Source: Vibrio owensii CAIM 1854 = LMG 25443 (GTDB taxonomy: Bacteria; Pseudomonadota; Gammaproteobacteria; Enterobacterales; Vibrionaceae). Taken from it: a DNA stretch of 64,000 nucleotides. The translations under genes and the position numbers were made by a program. Positions 61,595 to 64,000 of this stretch are shown one piece after another. The notes beneath the pieces were generated by a model, which had not been told where the DNA came from, did no database searches, and saw nothing but the letters and a program-made list of their open reading frames with translations. Location of the stretch: NCBI RefSeq assembly GCF_000817815.1, contig NZ_JPRD01000023.1, positions 124,001 through 188,000 on the forward strand. The letters are read 5' to 3'. Every line of letters begins with the position of its first letter. Position 1 is the stretch's first letter.

Positions 61595-62134
61595 TTAGTA
61601 GTCCAACGTACCACGGATAGGGTAGTTGTTGTCTGGATTACGAATCCAAGCCAAACCACGTGATAGTGCGCCAAGCTCAGGGCGAACAAATGGGTTGTTT
61701 GAAATATCCACCACGTGCAAGTTGCCGTGTTCATTCACCACAAACAGCCCCGGTTCTGCGAAGTTATGGTCAGTTTCTTGCTCTGAACGAGGCAGTGAAA
61801 TGTACAGACCCAATGTTTTCATTTGTTCTTCGGTTAGGCCGTAAGCAATCGGGAAGCTGATTTCGAGTTTCTCTAGATGTCCCTCAAGCTGCTCTTTTGA
61901 ATCGCCTGAAACCGCAAGAATATCAACGCCTGCTTCTGCGAAAGCTTGTTTGTAGCCCTCTAACTCATTGAGGTATTTGGTACAAAGAGGACAGTGTTTA
62001 CCACGATAAACGAATACAGCTTGCCAAGTCGCATCACCTTGCGGCTGACCTAACGTCACGCTTGAACCATCTAGCAAGGTTGCTTGAAGAGAAGGGAAGC
62101 TGTCGCCCGCTTTAAGTTTCACTGAAGTTGCCAT
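61595..62134 (-). CDS. Peroxiredoxin-like (AhpC/TSA) thiol oxidoreductase
   Basis: A 179-residue thioredoxin-fold protein. The active site is HCPLC with Cys48 and Cys51 in VFVYRGKHCPLCTKYL, a CxxC arrangement rather than the usual single peroxidatic Cys with TP motif, so a disulfide reductase/peroxidase mix is likely. It has no signal peptide. It carries the same upstream motif as mdaB and frnE and ends convergently with hxlR. Confidence 0.85.
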   Translation of the reverse strand: MATSVKLKAGDSFPSLQATLLDGSSVTLGQPQGDATWQAVFVYRGKHCPLCTKYLNELEGYKQAFAEAGVDILAVSGDSKEQLEGHLEKLEISFPIAYGLTEEQMKTLGLYISLPRSEQETDHNFAEPGLFVVNEHGNLHVVDISNNPFVRPELGALSRGLAWIRNPDNNYPIRGTLDY

Positions 62135-62216
62135 AATGACTCCCGATTTGGTGGTATATATCCATGGATGCCCCTTCGCAATAAAAGCGATTGTGTAGGG
62201 GGTGAGACTTCAATGT

Positions 62217-62261
62217 AGACCCAGTTTTGCGGCATTTCAACTAGTTAACTTTTGGTAACCT
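62217..62261 (-). promoter_or_regulatory. HxlR-type operator and promoter of the peroxiredoxin gene
   Basis: On the minus strand AGGTTACCAAAAGTTAACT (62243-62261) is followed after 2 bp by the -35 TTGAAA, a 17-bp spacer and the -10 TACATT. The geometry matches the mdaB promoter. Confidence 0.78.
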
Positions 62262-62301
62262 AGATAATGAATGGCAAGAAAAAGAAACAGTTAGAAGAGG
62301 A

Positions 62302-62360
62302 AAGCAGAACTTAAAGATACAACGAATTGGGGGTGTAGTATCAGGAGCTAAGTTCTGCTT
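62302..62360. repeat. Perfect 12-bp inverted repeat beside the 43-codon gene
   Basis: AAGCAGAACTTA (62302-62313) and TAAGTTCTGCTT (62349-62360) around a 35-base centre. It lies just past the stop of the 43-codon gene and could be its terminator with a large loop, or a structured RNA. Confidence 0.6.
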
Positions 62361-62369
62361 AAGGTTCGT

Positions 62370-62501
62370 TTACCAGTTGAAGAAATCGTTCATTGTTACC
62401 AGAGCCATAACTTCAAGCTTGTTGTCCGAATGCGCAACGCGCTCTCGGAAATAGGTTGCCATTGTCGGCATGTCTTTCGCTGATCGAATTTGGAATCGCA
62501 T
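62370..62501 (-). CDS. Short protein of 43 residues, function unknown
   Basis: ATG at 62501 with the near-perfect ribosome site AAGGAGGA 6-7 bp before it. The product begins MRFQIRSAKDMPTMATYF and ends NDFFNW. The composition is protein-like, mixed charged and hydrophobic, with a helix-like middle. I recognise no family. It is too short for usual gene calling, and the ribosome site makes it credible. Confidence 0.62.
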   Translation of the reverse strand: MRFQIRSAKDMPTMATYFRERVAHSDNKLEVMALVTMNDFFNW

Positions 62502-62728
62502 AGTGTTTCCTCCTTGTTGCTGACAGGGTCAGTATGCGAAGAAAAGAGGAGCTGAAAAAGAGAGTAGATTTCTGTGGTTTATTCCTAGTTAGCCCCAGAA
62601 GGTGCGCTAACTCACCGATTTTTGCGTTAGTGAGGGTAAAAAGGGGAACAAAGTGTTTGGAAGTTTTCTTATTTTCTCTCGGATAAGTTGAGTAAAATAA
62701 ACCTATATCCACTTTTTGAGGGCGCGCG

Positions 62729-64000
62729 GTGTCTGATCTCAACTTGTTCCGCTACTACCAACGACTCACACCATTTGGCGTGGGAAGTGAAGCCAAAACC
62801 ACATTGCAGGAAGTCGCTGACCTGCTGTTCACTTCTCCTCGCCATGCACGCAGCTTACTGTCGCAAATGCAGGAGCAAGCATGGTTGAGTTGGCTACCAA
62901 AGGCGGGACGAAATCAGCGTTCAACGTTATTGCTGAACATCGAGTTGAGTGCGTTAAAAGAAAGCCTCGCACTGGAGCGAATCAAACTGGGTAAATACGA
63001 AAAAGCGTTGGCGATTCTCGATGAAGATGAAGCTGCGTTTGGACGTTTGCTCAAAACGACTTCAGGGGCGTCTGTTCAAGAAGGTCGACTCAACATTCAG
63101 CTCACCTACAAACGTATGTTTGAGCGTATTGTTCCTCATCAACTGCATCGAAGCAGTGAGCGCTTCTTCTTGCGTCAAATCTACTGTTGTTTGGTATCCA
63201 GTGACTACAACGGAGTGGTGAAGCCAGAGCTTGCTCATCATTGGCGTTATGACGAGAAAAGTTACGAATGGACCTTCTACCTGCGCCCGGGCTTAACTTT
63301 TCACAATGGCGCACCGATTGATGCCGATACCGTTGTTAGCCTGTTTGCTAAACTCAGTTCTCTTGAGTTGTATGAGAAAGAATTGGCTCATGTCGATAAC
63401 ATTACTGCGCCAAACCCACTCAAGGTTGTGTTTACCCTTAGCAAGCCAGATTTGGGTTTTGCTGGGCTTATTTCTGGCGTGAAGTACGGTATCCAACCTG
63501 TTAGCCAAGTGAACGTCGCCAATAACAATTTGGTCGTTGGCAGTGGTCCTTTCTCTGTGATTGAACACAGTGCCCATCGATTAAAACTGCAAGCTTTTGA
63601 CGGCTATTACGCCTGTCGAGTACTGACCGACATGGTGACGATCTGGATCGTCAATGATGAGAAAATGGAGAACCCATCCCTAGCCGCAAATACGCCACCT
63701 AAGCAGGTAGAAAAAGCGGACGACGAGCTTGCCGACAGCATGTGCGGGCATTACATGTCGACACAAGATGCAGAAGCGGCTCCGGCGAGTCAACACAGTC
63801 GCACCGAGGACGGTTGCTTGTTTGCCTTGTTTAATCAACATGCCAAGTATCCTCTGTCTCAAGCGCAGCGCCGTTATATCGCCGAGCTGATTCAACCGGA
63901 ACGACTTGCTGATGTGATGCGCAAAGAAAAAATCGTGTTTGGCAGCGTGCCTGCTTACAACATGTTGCCAACGTGGAAACCCGTATTAAGACCGTTTGGT
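62729..64000 (+). CDS. sgrR-like: SgrR-family regulator with solute-binding domain, 3' end cut by the window
   Basis: The frame is open from the GTG at 62729 to the last base (424 codons) with TTTGAGGG as ribosome site. Residues about 1-110 are the SgrR winged-helix domain (LTPFGVGSEAKTTLQEVADLL, ARSLLSQMQEQAWLSWLPKAGR). The rest is an SBP_bac_5 domain (LTYKRMFERIVPHQLHRSSERFFLRQIY and WTFYLRPGLTFHNGAPIDADTV). In E. coli SgrR activates the sgrS sRNA during glucose-phosphate stress. Vibrio paralogues exist, so orthology is uncertain. Confidence 0.88.
   Translation, partial: MSDLNLFRYYQRLTPFGVGSEAKTTLQEVADLLFTSPRHARSLLSQMQEQAWLSWLPKAGRNQRSTLLLNIELSALKESLALERIKLGKYEKALAILDEDEAAFGRLLKTTSGASVQEGRLNIQLTYKRMFERIVPHQLHRSSERFFLRQIYCCLVSSDYNGVVKPELAHHWRYDEKSYEWTFYLRPGLTFHNGAPIDADTVVSLFAKLSSLELYEKELAHVDNITAPNPLKVVFTLSKPDLGFAGLISGVKYGIQPVSQVNVANNNLVVGSGPFSVIEHSAHRLKLQAFDGYYACRVLTDMVTIWIVNDEKMENPSLAANTPPKQVEKADDELADSMCGHYMSTQDAEAAPASQHSRTEDGCLFALFNQHAKYPLSQAQRRYIAELIQPERLADVMRKEKIVFGSVPAYNMLPTWKPVLRPFG

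Overview
The window reads as chromosomal DNA of a marine gammaproteobacterium, most likely a Vibrio of the Harveyi clade (V. parahaemolyticus/alginolyticus/harveyi type). This rests on the SpeG sequence, a chromosomal CARB-type class A beta-lactamase, the abundance of RND pumps and outer-membrane barrels, and the chitin-related genes. The gene mix (accessory metabolism, resistance, no ribosomal or tRNA genes) suits a second chromosome, but that is an inference. I see no rRNA, tRNA, CRISPR array, prophage or intact insertion sequence. Both ends cut genes: an ABC-F ATPase at the left and an SgrR-type regulator at the right.

Layout. 1-12.8 kb: ABC-F ATPase, periplasmic prolyl oligopeptidase, a lipoprotein adaptor plus HAE1-type RND pump bracketed by three outer-membrane barrel proteins, speG and a 50-residue protein. 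13-21.4 kb: a tri-haem cytochrome c peroxidase behind an FNR-like site, small enzymes (VOC, GNAT, NUDIX), a FrnE/DsbA-like oxidoreductase, a MerR-methyltransferase fusion, an MDR oxidoreductase with its TetR regulator and twin operators, and a CARB beta-lactamase. 21.6-25.3 kb: a ferric-reductase-like flavocytochrome and two paralogous small barrel proteins flanking a LysR gene. 25.3-33 kb: a copper operon on the minus strand (Met/His-rich protein, CusC, CusB fused to two CusF domains, CusA, cupredoxin) behind a promoter with MerR-type 19-bp spacing. 33.2-42.1 kb: a 1412-residue fusion of ferredoxin, GltD-like and formate-dehydrogenase modules, an EEP-family protein, and an ABC-2 exporter with HlyD partner.

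44.5-56.6 kb is the most coherent metabolic block. It holds an RpiR regulator, a fold-III PLP deaminase, a D-aminoacylase-like deacetylase, two RidA proteins, a sodium:solute symporter, a 2-keto-3-deoxygluconate kinase, a KDPG aldolase, a GH20 hexosaminidase and a beta-propeller lactonase. Together they fit catabolism of C1-oxidised chitin (N-acetylglucosaminate to glucosaminate to KDG to KDPG to pyruvate plus glyceraldehyde-3-phosphate). A probable 264-bp MITE sits just before the GH20 gene.

56.8-64 kb: a PEBP-family protein, an AraC regulator, an arsenite efflux gene with ArsR, mdaB, an HxlR regulator, a peroxiredoxin-like protein, an overlooked 43-codon gene and sgrR-like. A 19-bp motif sits exactly 2 bp upstream of a -35-like hexamer in front of frnE, mdaB and the peroxiredoxin gene, and a diverged copy precedes hxlR. 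This looks like a thiol/quinone-stress regulon spread over 45 kb.
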